From assembly GCA_946547305.1 (NCBI GenBank), contig CAMNOX010000003.1, positions 23,965 through 87,964 of the forward strand: a stretch of DNA of 64,000 bases. Direction: 5' to 3'. Source of the DNA: an uncultured Cytophagales bacterium (GTDB lineage: Bacteria; Bacteroidota; Bacteroidia; Cytophagales; Amoebophilaceae). Position 1 is the first letter of the stretch; the number at the start of each line of letters is the position of its first letter. Both the position numbers and the translations under genes were made by a program. The notes below the pieces were generated by a model, which had not been told where the DNA came from, did not search any database, and was given only the letters and a program-made list of their open reading frames with translations. Below are positions 46,909 to 57,038 of the stretch, piece after piece.

Positions 46909-48300
46909 ATGTATTGTTTCCGCAGTCGTAAGAGGTCGATGTGTACTACCTCTGTCGTTTTATTGTTTTCTATCTCTCAAGGAAAGACTATCGAGGGAAG
47001 AAGTTGTGCGTGTTCTTCACATGAAAATGAACCAAAGGGTGTAGGAGACATTGTTGTTACGGGAAAAAGAACTAATGAATTGCAGAATAATAAATTCGTC
47101 AATAATGGTATGTCTACTGGTTTTGTGGGGCATGGAGGTTATGAAGTTTTTAATGTAGATCATATTAATAAAGATATTAATTATGATATTGATAGTGAGA
47201 TAGATTCCAGGGAGAATGCAGAAGAGATTTATTCTAAACATATTTCAAGTAATGATGAAGAATGTGATAACAAGTCTGTAGAAAGTGAGGAAAAGGACTT
47301 GGGGACTATAACTAATTTAGTTAGTTCTGATGTACATTCTGAAGAGTTTAAGGAGCTGAATGCACATATTAATGCATTGAAGGGAGGGGAGGATATTCCT
47401 ATTACGTTAGAGTTGATATATAAAGAAGAATTAGGTCTGTTTAGTACTGAAAAAATTGAAAAGTCTCAGTTAATAGATGCCAATAAACAGGTTTTGGAAA
47501 TATTAATTGATTCACTTAAAAAGGCGTTTTTGTCGTTAGGTATAAATATTTTCAATGAGTTTAATAGTGTAACTTATAGTAAATATTCAGCTATTTTAGG
47601 GGATGTTGAAGGTTCTTATAAGGATTTTACAGTGATTTCATCATTTATTACCTTGTTAGACGTCAATTCTGTTGTGAATATTAATGATTTAGCTAAGGGT
47701 TTACATAAGGTTTTGAAGTCTGTTAATAACGTTGAGTCTACAATTGGTTATGGCGTTTATTCATGTATAGCCTCAACATTAATGAAGTTTGTTGTTGAAT
47801 TGCAGGTTAAACTTATAGGCCTATTCCCAACATTATATAATGGTACAGATAAGGATGCTTTATATGGACAATTGAATGTTAAGAAGGGAGACTTTGTTGC
47901 TAATATTGATTTGAATAAATCTTCAAAACTTGTTGAAAAAATGTTGGTTTGCAGATATTGTACATTAAGAGGATTATATGACCTTATTAATGGTATTAGT
48001 GGGCCTATTTTTGTTATAGGAGGAGATAAGTCTGAGATGGTTACTGTTTTGTCTGGGAACTTGGCTATTTTGGCTCAAATTGTATCCTTGTTTAGTGATG
48101 ATAAAGAGTGTGATTTTTTCAAATTCTTAGATAAGCACATTTATTCATTAGGTATAAAGGAGATAGATAAGATTAATGGAAAATCTGTAAAAACATTGAA
48201 GGATGTTATAAGTATTGATGGTATTGAATATAGTGAAATACGCTTAAAAAATGTTATTTCAAAGGAGAATAGTAAAATTAAACAAATTTTTTATTTATAA
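46909..48300 (+). CDS. Exported protein, unknown (Cys-containing leader, helical body)
   Basis: A 463-residue protein with an N-terminal hydrophobic segment after a basic start (MYCFRSRKRSMCTTSVVLLF) and CAC soon after, an acidic linker to about residue 150, and a largely helical body with IDGIEYSEIRLKNVI near the end. No family recognised. It follows holB by 43 bp. Export is likely but the signal is not typical. Confidence 0.72.
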   Translation: MYCFRSRKRSMCTTSVVLLFSISQGKTIEGRSCACSSHENEPKGVGDIVVTGKRTNELQNNKFVNNGMSTGFVGHGGYEVFNVDHINKDINYDIDSEIDSRENAEEIYSKHISSNDEECDNKSVESEEKDLGTITNLVSSDVHSEEFKELNAHINALKGGEDIPITLELIYKEELGLFSTEKIEKSQLIDANKQVLEILIDSLKKAFLSLGINIFNEFNSVTYSKYSAILGDVEGSYKDFTVISSFITLLDVNSVVNINDLAKGLHKVLKSVNNVESTIGYGVYSCIASTLMKFVVELQVKLIGLFPTLYNGTDKDALYGQLNVKKGDFVANIDLNKSSKLVEKMLVCRYCTLRGLYDLINGISGPIFVIGGDKSEMVTVLSGNLAILAQIVSLFSDDKECDFFKFLDKHIYSLGIKEIDKINGKSVKTLKDVISIDGIEYSEIRLKNVISKENSKIKQIFYL

Positions 48301-48308
48301 TTCTTATG

Positions 48309-49844
48309 TTAACTTTTTAGGTTGTTTCTATCTAGGCTCCTATACATTATAGCTTCTGCTATATGGTAATCTTTTATATCTTCTGAGTTTTCTAGGTCTG
48401 CTATTGTTCTAGAAACTTTTAGTATTTTACTATATGCCCTAGATGATAAATTTAGTTTTTCCATTGCGTTTTTTAACATTTTTGTTGCTTCTGTCGATAT
48501 TTTACACATATCTTTTACCATAGTTGATGTCATCATTGCGTTTGTGTATATATTATTTATGTTTTTATTTTTAAACCTTTTCAATTGTATATCTCTGGCA
48601 TTTTCAACTCTTTCTCTGATTGTATTGCTATTTTCTGTTGGCCTTTTTGATGAGAGTGTATCAAATGAAACTGGTGTGACTTGTATATGTATATCTATTC
48701 TGTCTAGTAATGGCCCACTTATTTTATTTAGATATTTTTGAACTGTTCCAGGTTGACATATGCATTGTTTTGTTGGGTGATTATAGAATCCACATGGACA
48801 CGGGTTCATACTAGCAATCAATATAAAGTTTGCCGGGAAATCTACTGATATTTTTGATCTTGATATAGTTACTTTTCTTTCCTCTAGTGGTTGTCTTAAT
48901 ACTTCCAGTGCACTTCTCATGAATTCTGGTAGTTCATCTAAAAATAGTACACCATTGTGGGCTAATGATATTTCTCCTGGTTGTGGATTACTACCTCCTC
49001 CAACTAATGCTATGTCACTTATTGTATGGTGTGGTGCTCTGAATGGCCTTGTTGTTATTAATCCTTCCCTTTTTAGTTTCCCTGTAACAGAATATATTTT
49101 TGTTGTTTCTAGTGATTCCTCCATTGTCATTTTTGGGAGTATTGTTGATATTCTTTTAGCGAGCATTGTTTTCCCTGCTCCAGGTGGTCCTATCATTATT
49201 ACATTATGACTACCTGCTGCAGCTATTTCTAGGGCTCTTTTAGTACTTTTTTGTCCTTGTACGTCTGAAAAGTCAATGTCGTATTTATCTTGTGTTTCTG
49301 TTGTTGTTATATTCGATTTGTATGGATTTATGTTTTTTACTCCAGATAGGAATTCTATTGCATCTTTTATGTGTCTTATTGGAATTATATTTATGCCATC
49401 AATTGTACTTGCTTCCTTTGTATTTTCTTCTGGAATTATAAAGTATTTTAACTTAGCTTCTTTACACGCTATTGCTATTGGAAGAACACCTTTTATTGGT
49501 CTTAGGAATCCATCTAATGAGAGTTCGCCTAGTATTAGGCATTCTTCAATATCTTTAAAAAAGTATTGATGTGATGCATGTAGTATTGATAGCGCAATTG
49601 GGAGATCATATGCAGCTCCTTCTTTTTTAATACCGGCTGGGGCTAGGTTTACGATGACTCTTTGTCTTGGCATTTCACATTTTATACTTTTTATTACTGA
49701 CTCTATTCTGTGTTGACTTTCTTTTATAGCATTATCTGGAAGCCCTACTACGTATAGATTTGTGCCTTGTACTATGTTTACCTCTATTGTTATTAATTTT
49801 GCGTCTATTCCAAATATAGCACACCCATAGGTTTTTGTGACCAT
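48309..49844 (-). CDS. comM: ComM/YifB-type Mg-chelatase-like AAA+ ATPase
   Basis: ComM is a branch-migration helicase promoting integration of DNA during natural transformation; YifB-like homologues are widespread. The 511-residue protein has an N-terminal Lon-like fold (TIEVNIVQGTNLYVVGLPD and KESQHRIESVI), Walker A GPPGAGKTML, Walker B LFLDELPEF, and a C-terminal domain with ASMNPCPCGFYNHP. I start at the ATG complementary to 49842-49844, which matches relatives; a TTG 11 codons upstream is in frame. comEC at 55.4 kb completes a DNA-uptake theme. Confidence 0.93.
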   Translation of the reverse strand: MVTKTYGCAIFGIDAKLITIEVNIVQGTNLYVVGLPDNAIKESQHRIESVIKSIKCEMPRQRVIVNLAPAGIKKEGAAYDLPIALSILHASHQYFFKDIEECLILGELSLDGFLRPIKGVLPIAIACKEAKLKYFIIPEENTKEASTIDGINIIPIRHIKDAIEFLSGVKNINPYKSNITTTETQDKYDIDFSDVQGQKSTKRALEIAAAGSHNVIMIGPPGAGKTMLAKRISTILPKMTMEESLETTKIYSVTGKLKREGLITTRPFRAPHHTISDIALVGGGSNPQPGEISLAHNGVLFLDELPEFMRSALEVLRQPLEERKVTISRSKISVDFPANFILIASMNPCPCGFYNHPTKQCICQPGTVQKYLNKISGPLLDRIDIHIQVTPVSFDTLSSKRPTENSNTIRERVENARDIQLKRFKNKNINNIYTNAMMTSTMVKDMCKISTEATKMLKNAMEKLNLSSRAYSKILKVSRTIADLENSEDIKDYHIAEAIMYRSLDRNNLKS

Positions 49845-49952
49845 TTTGTTTATTTTTATGGTTTTTATCTTATTCAAGTCTTTAATTTTATTTTTGTGTG
49901 GTTTTACTAGAAATTAAATATTAATATTATAGAATAGTTTATTTTTTTTAGA

Positions 49953-50579
49953 TTAACTTACTTTCTTAATTTCTACAATTTGTTTTGTTTTATAATATTC
50001 GAGATTAGTTAATTGGTCAAGATTGTGGTATTTTACACTTATTTGGGCTGTTTCATCTATTTTATCATTTATTCCGTTTAAATATAACATCCTGCCATTT
50101 TCTTTTAATATGTGTTTATTTATATTATAGAATGCATTTATATTCGTTACTCCTCTCCCTATAATTATATCGAAGTTTTTTTTAATATTTTCTGATCTTA
50201 TACATTCAATTTCAACATTGTTCAGATTTAGTTTTTTAGCTATCATTTTGAGTACGTTTATTTTTTTATTTATTGAATCTATTAGTGTAAATTTGTTTTC
50301 GTTGAAATATATTGCTAGTGGTATTCCTGGCAACCCTCCACCTGTACCTATGTCTATTATTGTGTCATTTTTATTAAATCTGAATAATTTTGCGACCATT
50401 AGTGAGTGTAGTATGTGGTGCTCAAATATCGATTCTATATCTTTTCTTGAGATTAGGTTTATTTTTTTATTCTCTTCTGTTAGAATTTCTGAAAAGGATT
50501 TAAGAAGTTTTATTTTCTTTTCATTTATTTCTTCTAGTGTTTCTACGAAATTTATATCATCGTACATATTTGCTTTCAT
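49953..50579 (-). CDS. rsmG: 16S rRNA (guanine-N7) methyltransferase RsmG
   Basis: Methylates G527 of 16S rRNA. The 208-residue protein has the AdoMet-binding motif TIIDIGTGGGLPGIPLAI and the family start region ISRKDIESIFEHHILHSLM. Its ATG overlaps the gldN stop by 4 bp (ATGA), so it is the last gene of the gldKLMN transcript. Confidence 0.94.
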   Translation of the reverse strand: MKANMYDDINFVETLEEINEKKIKLLKSFSEILTEENKKINLISRKDIESIFEHHILHSLMVAKLFRFNKNDTIIDIGTGGGLPGIPLAIYFNENKFTLIDSINKKINVLKMIAKKLNLNNVEIECIRSENIKKNFDIIIGRGVTNINAFYNINKHILKENGRMLYLNGINDKIDETAQISVKYHNLDQLTNLEYYKTKQIVEIKKVS

Positions 50580-51535
50580 AAAAAAGCATTGTATGAGTAG
50601 AATTTATTTTCAAGCTCACATATTAATTCTTTTGCTGAGAAATTGTTCTCTTTGAAGCTACTATTAGTAATTGGATACTCACTAGCATAATCTGAAACAG
50701 ACGTGTACATTACATTTAATTTATCATTTATTATAATGTCTGCTAAATTCATTTTGGACCCACTTTGTGTTTTAGCTATTATTTCTTTCCCCCTAATATA
50801 GTCAATAAAGTCACTATAGTTTAAATAACATACGGTTATATCATTATCTAGGTTTGACTTGGATGTTGGAATGCTAAATTTTACTACAAGATAGTCAAGT
50901 ATTTTATCTCTTAGCAACTTAGACCATATAATATTTCCTGTTATTTCTATATTGTCTATATCTGAATTTTTGAAGTACCTCTGTACATTTTTCTTTCTCC
51001 TTTTGTTTGTTAGAATTACTGGTTTTATTAATCTTTGCTTTAATGTTTCATATGTTATTTTTATTTTTAGGTTTGAATCTGAAAAAGCTGTTAGTTTATC
51101 TTCTTTTATACCATCAAATATTTTTTCGACTAATAAACCTTCTCTATCAAGAATTCCGATATTATCACTCATATTTATCTCTTTTACTATACCAATTTTG
51201 TTAACTACGTCTATATCTTTAATATTTAGTTTGCTTCTATCGTCATATATTGTTTGGAGAGAATTATATATTTCGTCATTTTTTCTAAGTTCGTCAATAT
51301 CGAAATCCCTTGTTGCGTTTTTGTCTTCTGATTTTATTGCCTTTTCTTTGTTATTTCTATCTGTTATTTTTTTTTTTTCACTTAGTAACTGTGATATTTT
51401 TGGTTCATTTTTTTTAATAACCCTTTTGTTTTTTGTTTTATTTTTTGGTATATTCTTTTTTTTGTTTTTCCCGCATTTTACATCGTGGATCCCAATGAAT
51501 ATTAAAGCGATGAAGAATAAACTAATCTTTGTCAT
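50576..51535 (-). CDS. gldN: GldN/PorN-like T9SS and gliding protein
   Basis: GldN joins GldK in a periplasmic ring of the type IX secretion system. The 319-residue protein has a signal peptide (MTKISLFFIALIFIGIHDVKCG), a Lys/Asn-rich linker, and a core with IWSKLLRDKILDYLVV (family position of the IW...V.D.NE...PL motif) and a closing NFSAKELICELENKFYSYNAF that resembles GldN C-termini. Sequence similarity is weak; assignment rests largely on position after gldM (11-bp gap) in the canonical K-L-M-N order. Confidence 0.75.
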   Translation of the reverse strand: MTKISLFFIALIFIGIHDVKCGKNKKKNIPKNKTKNKRVIKKNEPKISQLLSEKKKITDRNNKEKAIKSEDKNATRDFDIDELRKNDEIYNSLQTIYDDRSKLNIKDIDVVNKIGIVKEINMSDNIGILDREGLLVEKIFDGIKEDKLTAFSDSNLKIKITYETLKQRLIKPVILTNKRRKKNVQRYFKNSDIDNIEITGNIIWSKLLRDKILDYLVVKFSIPTSKSNLDNDITVCYLNYSDFIDYIRGKEIIAKTQSGSKMNLADIIINDKLNVMYTSVSDYASEYPITNSSFKENNFSAKELICELENKFYSYNAFL

Positions 51536-51546
51536 AATTGAAATTT

Positions 51547-53247
51547 TTATCTATTTCTTCTAAGCATAGTTTTTGGTCTATGTAGGACTTTTATTTGCCT
51601 TGCTAAAATTTCAAAAGGTTTAATTAAAGGAATTTCCTCGATATTATTACTATTTTTACTATCTTTATGCTGTCTGACTACATTATTTACTCTGATATAG
51701 ATATACTTACACCTTGAATTAATTAAGGTTTTATCGTTATCAGAGAAATTATATGTATTGCTGTTTGCTACCGAAATTGTGTGGAATGTTTTTTTATTGT
51801 TATCTTTAAATTCAATTACCCAATCTTTGACTACATTTGTAGAATCAAGTGGGTATTTTGATTCGAAGTTTAGATCATTTAGGACGTCAATTGATATGTC
51901 ATCAATATTGTCACTATATAATTCCACTTGGTCTATAATTTGGTTCCCATTAATTAGGAAGTCAAAATTAGGCATCTCTGGTTCGCTTACATTATTTACA
52001 AAACTTTTAATTTCTTCATTATTATTTTTTACTATTATTTTACATTCATCAGAAGTAGGATAGACTACTAGATTAGTATTGTATCTATCTATGTTTTTAA
52101 CTGAGATTATTCTTCCACCTTCTATTGAATAAGTTATGTTGTCATTCAATTCTGGATCCTCATTTTTAATATTGAAATTGTTTGAACATTGTTTTAGGAA
52201 TATGTTTGTTGTTGCCACTGTTCCCTCAATCTCATTTTTATTTATAATAGTGAATTTTACATTTTTTTCGAGTTCTATGTCTTTATTTGAGAATGGATTT
52301 TTCTGGTAATACTCTATTTTAAGATTTACTTCGTGTTTCCCATCCTTATCAAAATCCACTTTTCTGCTTGTTGGGTATACAATATTTGCTATATAATTTT
52401 CAGTGTTTACTCTTGTTCCATTGATTTTTATAATTGGTTCTTCTCCGTCAATTTTAACGTAATCTTTAGCATTTAAAAATATAGTTGCTTCATAATTTTT
52501 ACCAGCGATAACAGTTTCTTTTTTTGGTATCACTATAATTTCAAAATTATCAAATTTAGGTGAACTTAGTTCTGCGGTGTCCATTAATTTGTTTATTATC
52601 GTATTTAAATATCTTGCAACTGAGAGTTCTTTATTGTATAAAAAGAGTACTAATTCTACTAGTGTTTTGTCTTTGAATGCGCTATAGAAACCATTCACAG
52701 ATACTTCTTCGTCGATTGTATTGCCACACTTGTCGAAATTTTTTAGCGATTTCAAAATACCTTGAATAACCTTATCATCGTCTGAGAAGTTATAATCTTT
52801 GATCTTGTTATGTATGTCTTCTACATACTTATTTATTACCTCGATACCTTTTTCATTTATGAACTCATTTACGGATTTAGTATTTTCAGGATGTTTTATA
52901 ACGTTATTGTTATATCCTCCACCTGACATTATCAATTCATTTATACTCCTTTCGCTGTTCTTGTAGTAAATTACCCATGAATCATAGAAATCTTTTACAC
53001 TATTCAATATTTGTTTTAATTCTTCATTGTTTTCGAATGTTAATGTCATCTCATCAGCAGTTTTGGCCACAGTGGCTATATCATCCCGTGATATTTCTAT
53101 ATCTTTTTTTATGTCATCAACCATCAACAAAGCAGTCTTGAAGTCCATTTTTGTGTCATCTATATCCTTGCTCATTTTAAGTACTGACATAACATATAAG
53201 ATTATGTACATTAACTCAAGATATCTTTTCCTAGATTCAGATGCCAT
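51547..53247 (-). CDS. gldM: T9SS/gliding inner-membrane protein GldM
   Basis: GldM pairs with GldL as the proton-driven motor of type IX secretion and spans the periplasm to GldKN. The 566-residue protein has the GldM start (RKRYLELMYIILYVMSVL, one transmembrane helix with the preceding Arg residues) followed by MSKDIDD and a long helical then beta-rich periplasmic part of four Ig-like domains (for example VIPKKETVIAGKNYEATIFL). It is slightly longer than typical (about 515). Clear homologue by N-terminus, architecture and gene order. Confidence 0.9.
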   Translation of the reverse strand: MASESRKRYLELMYIILYVMSVLKMSKDIDDTKMDFKTALLMVDDIKKDIEISRDDIATVAKTADEMTLTFENNEELKQILNSVKDFYDSWVIYYKNSERSINELIMSGGGYNNNVIKHPENTKSVNEFINEKGIEVINKYVEDIHNKIKDYNFSDDDKVIQGILKSLKNFDKCGNTIDEEVSVNGFYSAFKDKTLVELVLFLYNKELSVARYLNTIINKLMDTAELSSPKFDNFEIIVIPKKETVIAGKNYEATIFLNAKDYVKIDGEEPIIKINGTRVNTENYIANIVYPTSRKVDFDKDGKHEVNLKIEYYQKNPFSNKDIELEKNVKFTIINKNEIEGTVATTNIFLKQCSNNFNIKNEDPELNDNITYSIEGGRIISVKNIDRYNTNLVVYPTSDECKIIVKNNNEEIKSFVNNVSEPEMPNFDFLINGNQIIDQVELYSDNIDDISIDVLNDLNFESKYPLDSTNVVKDWVIEFKDNNKKTFHTISVANSNTYNFSDNDKTLINSRCKYIYIRVNNVVRQHKDSKNSNNIEEIPLIKPFEILARQIKVLHRPKTMLRRNR

Positions 53248-53308
53248 AATTTATATTTTTATACTTACAAATTTCAAATTAAAAGGTTCCACCATCTTGC
53301 TTTAGTAT

Positions 53309-53935
53309 TTATTTGCTTTGTGTAGCTTTCTTTCTAGTTCTCTTTTTAGTTTCATTGGATCCCTTTTTAGTTTCATTAGATCTTTTTTTATTTTCACTAG
53401 TTTCTTTTTTACTCTCAGTTTCGCTATTATTTGATTTTCTTCTACTCCTTTTTGTACTTGGTTTGTTGTCAGCCATGTATTTTTTCATTTCTTCATCCTG
53501 TATAGCTTTCAATTGTTCTAGCTTTTCAGATAATCTTTGAATCTCTGCTGAAATACTGTAATATTCTAAGGGGGCTTGCTTTTGTTGATATGGAACCCCA
53601 ATAACCCTAGTTGGATTTTCATTTGATGCTTGAATATAATTTGGACTTTCTACATAGTAGTTTCCATCTTCATTCATGTAATATATCTTCCTGTACTTGT
53701 TATTGTTAACATTATTTTTTTCCATATCTTCTTTTTTGTCTTCAGTGTTTGTTCCTTCACTTACGAAGAGCGCACTTAACAGAAAGATTAAGCATTCAGC
53801 AAATAATCCTACAATTACGACTGTTTTTGAGAAACCATATCCCATGATTTCTGTAATTAACCCAGCTATAACTATGCTAGCACCAATGTTGTATAACTTA
53901 CTAACAACCCATGACATTACATGTTTAACACCCAT
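53309..53935 (-). CDS. gldL: T9SS/gliding motor protein GldL
   Basis: The 208-residue protein has two transmembrane helices at the N-terminus (KLYNIGASIVIAGLITEI and VVIVGLFAECLIFLLSAL) matching GldL; E47 in the second helix corresponds to the conserved membrane Glu thought to carry protons. A cytoplasmic region follows, with a short helical segment (ISAEIQRLSEKLEQLKAIQ) and a Lys/Ser/Thr-rich tail with repeated NETKK. Size and order agree with GldL. Confidence 0.9.
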   Translation of the reverse strand: MGVKHVMSWVVSKLYNIGASIVIAGLITEIMGYGFSKTVVIVGLFAECLIFLLSALFVSEGTNTEDKKEDMEKNNVNNNKYRKIYYMNEDGNYYVESPNYIQASNENPTRVIGVPYQQKQAPLEYYSISAEIQRLSEKLEQLKAIQDEEMKKYMADNKPSTKRSRRKSNNSETESKKETSENKKRSNETKKGSNETKKRTRKKATQSK

Positions 53936-53993
53936 ACGTTTATAATAATAAAATAAAGTTAAATTAAAAGTTATTTTATGTTATTTTATTTTT

Positions 53994-55340
53994 TCAGTTA
54001 AAGTATAATAGTCTAGCAGCAATTGTAAATCCTTTAAATGGAGATGTATTTAAGACATGAGAAGTCTCATATCTTCCATTTTGTATATCTTCTAATCTAG
54101 AGTTACAGTCACCTTTACTAGTCATTTTGAATAACTTTTGTTTGTCAATATTTTTTGGATCTGTACTTTTTGTATATACTCCTTCTTCAAGAAGTTTACT
54201 AAAGCCTTTATTCTCCCAGTTCATATTGCCTTTTCGATTTTTATCTGTATAGTCATTCTCATTGGATCCGAACCAAATCCTTGTGTTTCCGTTACAGTCG
54301 TATATTCCGAATGCATTTCTTGGATATTTATCAACTCTACTTATATTTATACTCTTATTTGTTTTCTTTCTGTCATTGCAATTGAACTTAAAGTTATTTG
54401 TCTCGTCAATAATATTGAAACTTCCGCACCCAAATAAATTCTTAGGATCTCCACAGCAAGCTGCATATTGGTACTCTGCATAGCTCACAGGGTAGAAAAT
54501 TAAAAGTATTTTTGTTCCTTTGTTTAGATTTTGAAATAAGAACTCATTTGCTATAAACGTTTGCCATTTACAATATTCTACGTATTGGTAATAGTCTACG
54601 AGTATAATTGGGTAATTACCATATTCAGCATCAGTACTATATTTATTGATAAACTCATTATCTTCAGAATTCATGCCTTTATAGTCTTCATATCTTGGTA
54701 ATAAAAATGATATATATTTATCATTCAAGTTTGCTATCATGTCTCTACGCAACGAAAGGTAGTCCTCTAATTGTGCTTTATATTCTTCCTCTTTTTCTTC
54801 CATTTGAATTGATTTTTGATCCGTTTTTTTATTGTTATTTTTCTTTTTACGAGAGAGAAACCTTGATTTTATCTCCTTTTCTGACATGTAAAATGTTTTT
54901 TTTGTTTTCTTCTTATTTAGGAGAATACAGACAGTCTCTACGAAGTTATAATATTCATCTCGCGTGACCTTTTTGCTTTTTAATAGGAAGTTGTCGATTT
55001 TTACAGATATTTTCTCTAATGGGTTTTTTGTTGATGGCCCTATGTTGAATGAATCTACCCCTTTTATTAAGACCATATCTCTTAAGCAGGCAGTTAGATT
55101 TGGAGTACTTGTGATGACTTTATATAGGTCTATACATGTTTTTCTTATTTCTTCGTTTTTTTCTTGAGTCTTTTTTTCGACCGAATTTTCTTTATACCTC
55201 AATGCTCTAGGATTACCATAATTGTACAAACGCCTACCTTTTAGAACGCTTTTTCTCGAACTTCCTGAAAATAGTGGTGTTATAAAAATAAAAGATGCAA
55301 AGGAATATATCAGTTTTTTTATTGGCGTAATTATTAGCAT
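53994..55340 (-). CDS. gldK: T9SS/gliding protein GldK (formylglycine-synthase-like fold)
   Basis: GldK forms the outer-membrane-associated ring with GldN. The 448-residue protein has a signal sequence and a FGE-sulfatase-like C-terminal domain: VDYYQYVEYCKWQTFI, YAEYQYAACCG, VDKYPRNAFGIYDCNGNTRIW, and a final TSPFKGFTIAARLL, matching the GldK pattern (YPN.fGLYDM.GNV.EW). The usual lipidated Cys after the leader is missing (LFSGSSRKS), so it may not be a lipoprotein here. First gene of gldKLMN-rsmG, divergent to comEC (78 bp). Confidence 0.88.
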   Translation of the reverse strand: MLIITPIKKLIYSFASFIFITPLFSGSSRKSVLKGRRLYNYGNPRALRYKENSVEKKTQEKNEEIRKTCIDLYKVITSTPNLTACLRDMVLIKGVDSFNIGPSTKNPLEKISVKIDNFLLKSKKVTRDEYYNFVETVCILLNKKKTKKTFYMSEKEIKSRFLSRKKKNNNKKTDQKSIQMEEKEEEYKAQLEDYLSLRRDMIANLNDKYISFLLPRYEDYKGMNSEDNEFINKYSTDAEYGNYPIILVDYYQYVEYCKWQTFIANEFLFQNLNKGTKILLIFYPVSYAEYQYAACCGDPKNLFGCGSFNIIDETNNFKFNCNDRKKTNKSINISRVDKYPRNAFGIYDCNGNTRIWFGSNENDYTDKNRKGNMNWENKGFSKLLEEGVYTKSTDPKNIDKQKLFKMTSKGDCNSRLEDIQNGRYETSHVLNTSPFKGFTIAARLLYFN

Positions 55341-55418
55341 ATTTATTATATAACAAAAAATTTGAGCATAATAAAATTTGTCTTGGATTCAAAATTATTT
55401 TTTTTAAAATGAGAAATA

Positions 55419-56999
55419 TTGGTTTTGAGATATATAGAATTATATCTGGCTGTTGTGAATAAGAAGAAATGTTTTTTTGTTGTATTGAATTCATTTTTCA
55501 TAGTTGGGATATTGTTTTCTAAGTATGTTAAATTTGATGTTTTATTTTTGTTGTTTTTGCTTTTTGTGTGTTTTATATTTTCTTTTTTGTTTAGGAGTGA
55601 TGTGTTATGCTCGGTTTTTTTGTATTCTTTAATGTTTATTTTTGGGATTTTGTATATAAGGCAACAGAAATATTTTTGTAGATATAGTAATTTATTGAAC
55701 GGAATTGATGGTTATGTTTGTGTTTCACAAAGGACATTAAAATTGTGTAAGAAATATAATAGCATTGAGTTTTTAGTTGTAAAAATAAAGCGTGGCGGAA
55801 TATGGAAGGATGTTGATGGTATTTTAAAGGTACAATTAATAATTAATTCAGAGAATGTTGATGGGTTGGTAATATTTTATGGAGATACGTTTTTGGTTGA
55901 CTCTGGCCCTAGAATTATTGTAAAGAGTAATTCTGATAAGAGAAGTGTTAGTTTTTATAATTATTTTACTTCAAATGGGGTTTATTATAATCATTTTTTG
56001 CCATTTAGTAAAATGAAGTTTTTGGGAAGTAACCCGTTGTCTTCATTTAAATATTTTTTTGAGAAGACGAGGTTTAGTTTGAATGAAAGTACGTTGTGCA
56101 GGATATTTGATGTTTCTTCGAGGGGGATATTATCTAATTTGTTATTTGGGAAGATGGAAGTAATTGATTCTAGATTAAAAAATGCATATATTTCGATGGG
56201 AATAATTCATATTTTAGCGATTTCTGGTTTACATATTGGGTTAGTTTTTGTTATAATTTCGTTTTTATTGTCATTGTTGCATATTAAAAGGTCTATTGTA
56301 GATATTGTGTCACTAGTTATTATTTGGTTTTATGGTTTTTTGATAATGATGCCTGTTTCTGTATTAAGGGCGATATTAATGATTTCTTTTTATAAAATTA
56401 ATGATTTATTTGACAGGAATCAACCAAGATATACATTTATATTTAACTCATTTGTATGTTCTTTAATTATTAATCCTGCCTGTGTTTATTCTATCGGGTT
56501 TCAATTATCGTATTTAGCTACATTTGGAATATTATTCTTGGCTAGTGATATGTATAGATTTTTAAAGAGGGTAATGTGGTTTTTAGATGGACATTTACCA
56601 TTTGGTCTCGATAGATTGATTTTGTCTTCTACGTCTGTATTTATTTCTGTTGAACTTTTTACAATTCCTGTTATTTTACATAACTTTAGATGTTTTAACC
56701 TTTTATCGTTTGTTTCAAATATTTTGATTGTGCCTGTTATACCAGTTGTAGTATTTCTTGGAGTATTATTGATTTTATTTAGCTATATTCCATTAATTCA
56801 TTTATTTATATCGAAGATTGTTGAATTTATTGTGTCTTGTATAAATTATTGTATTTTATGGTGGGCTAGTATTGATGGATTTAAGATAACTATAGATGAT
56901 TTTGGTCCTAGTTTGTTGTTTATTTATTGTGTGAGTTTGTGTTTTGTATTAATTGTTTTTAAAAACATTGTTAGTAACAGGAATGAGTCTTTTGTTTGA
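55419..56999 (+). CDS. comEC: ComEC/Rec2 DNA-uptake channel
   Basis: ComEC carries single-stranded DNA across the inner membrane. The 526-residue protein has about ten transmembrane segments; the competence domain shows ILAISGLHIGLVFVII, PVSVLRAILMIS and YSIGFQLSYLATFGILF. The C-terminal beta-lactamase-like nuclease domain of long ComEC proteins is absent, as in several Bacteroidota. No ATG is available near the start; TTG at 55419 or a GTG 12 codons on are the choices. Confidence 0.9.
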   Translation: MVLRYIELYLAVVNKKKCFFVVLNSFFIVGILFSKYVKFDVLFLLFLLFVCFIFSFLFRSDVLCSVFLYSLMFIFGILYIRQQKYFCRYSNLLNGIDGYVCVSQRTLKLCKKYNSIEFLVVKIKRGGIWKDVDGILKVQLIINSENVDGLVIFYGDTFLVDSGPRIIVKSNSDKRSVSFYNYFTSNGVYYNHFLPFSKMKFLGSNPLSSFKYFFEKTRFSLNESTLCRIFDVSSRGILSNLLFGKMEVIDSRLKNAYISMGIIHILAISGLHIGLVFVIISFLLSLLHIKRSIVDIVSLVIIWFYGFLIMMPVSVLRAILMISFYKINDLFDRNQPRYTFIFNSFVCSLIINPACVYSIGFQLSYLATFGILFLASDMYRFLKRVMWFLDGHLPFGLDRLILSSTSVFISVELFTIPVILHNFRCFNLLSFVSNILIVPVIPVVVFLGVLLILFSYIPLIHLFISKIVEFIVSCINYCILWWASIDGFKITIDDFGPSLLFIYCVSLCFVLIVFKNIVSNRNESFV

Positions 57000-57038
57000 G
57001 TATATTTTTTTTAGTGTTATTTTATAACTTATATTATC

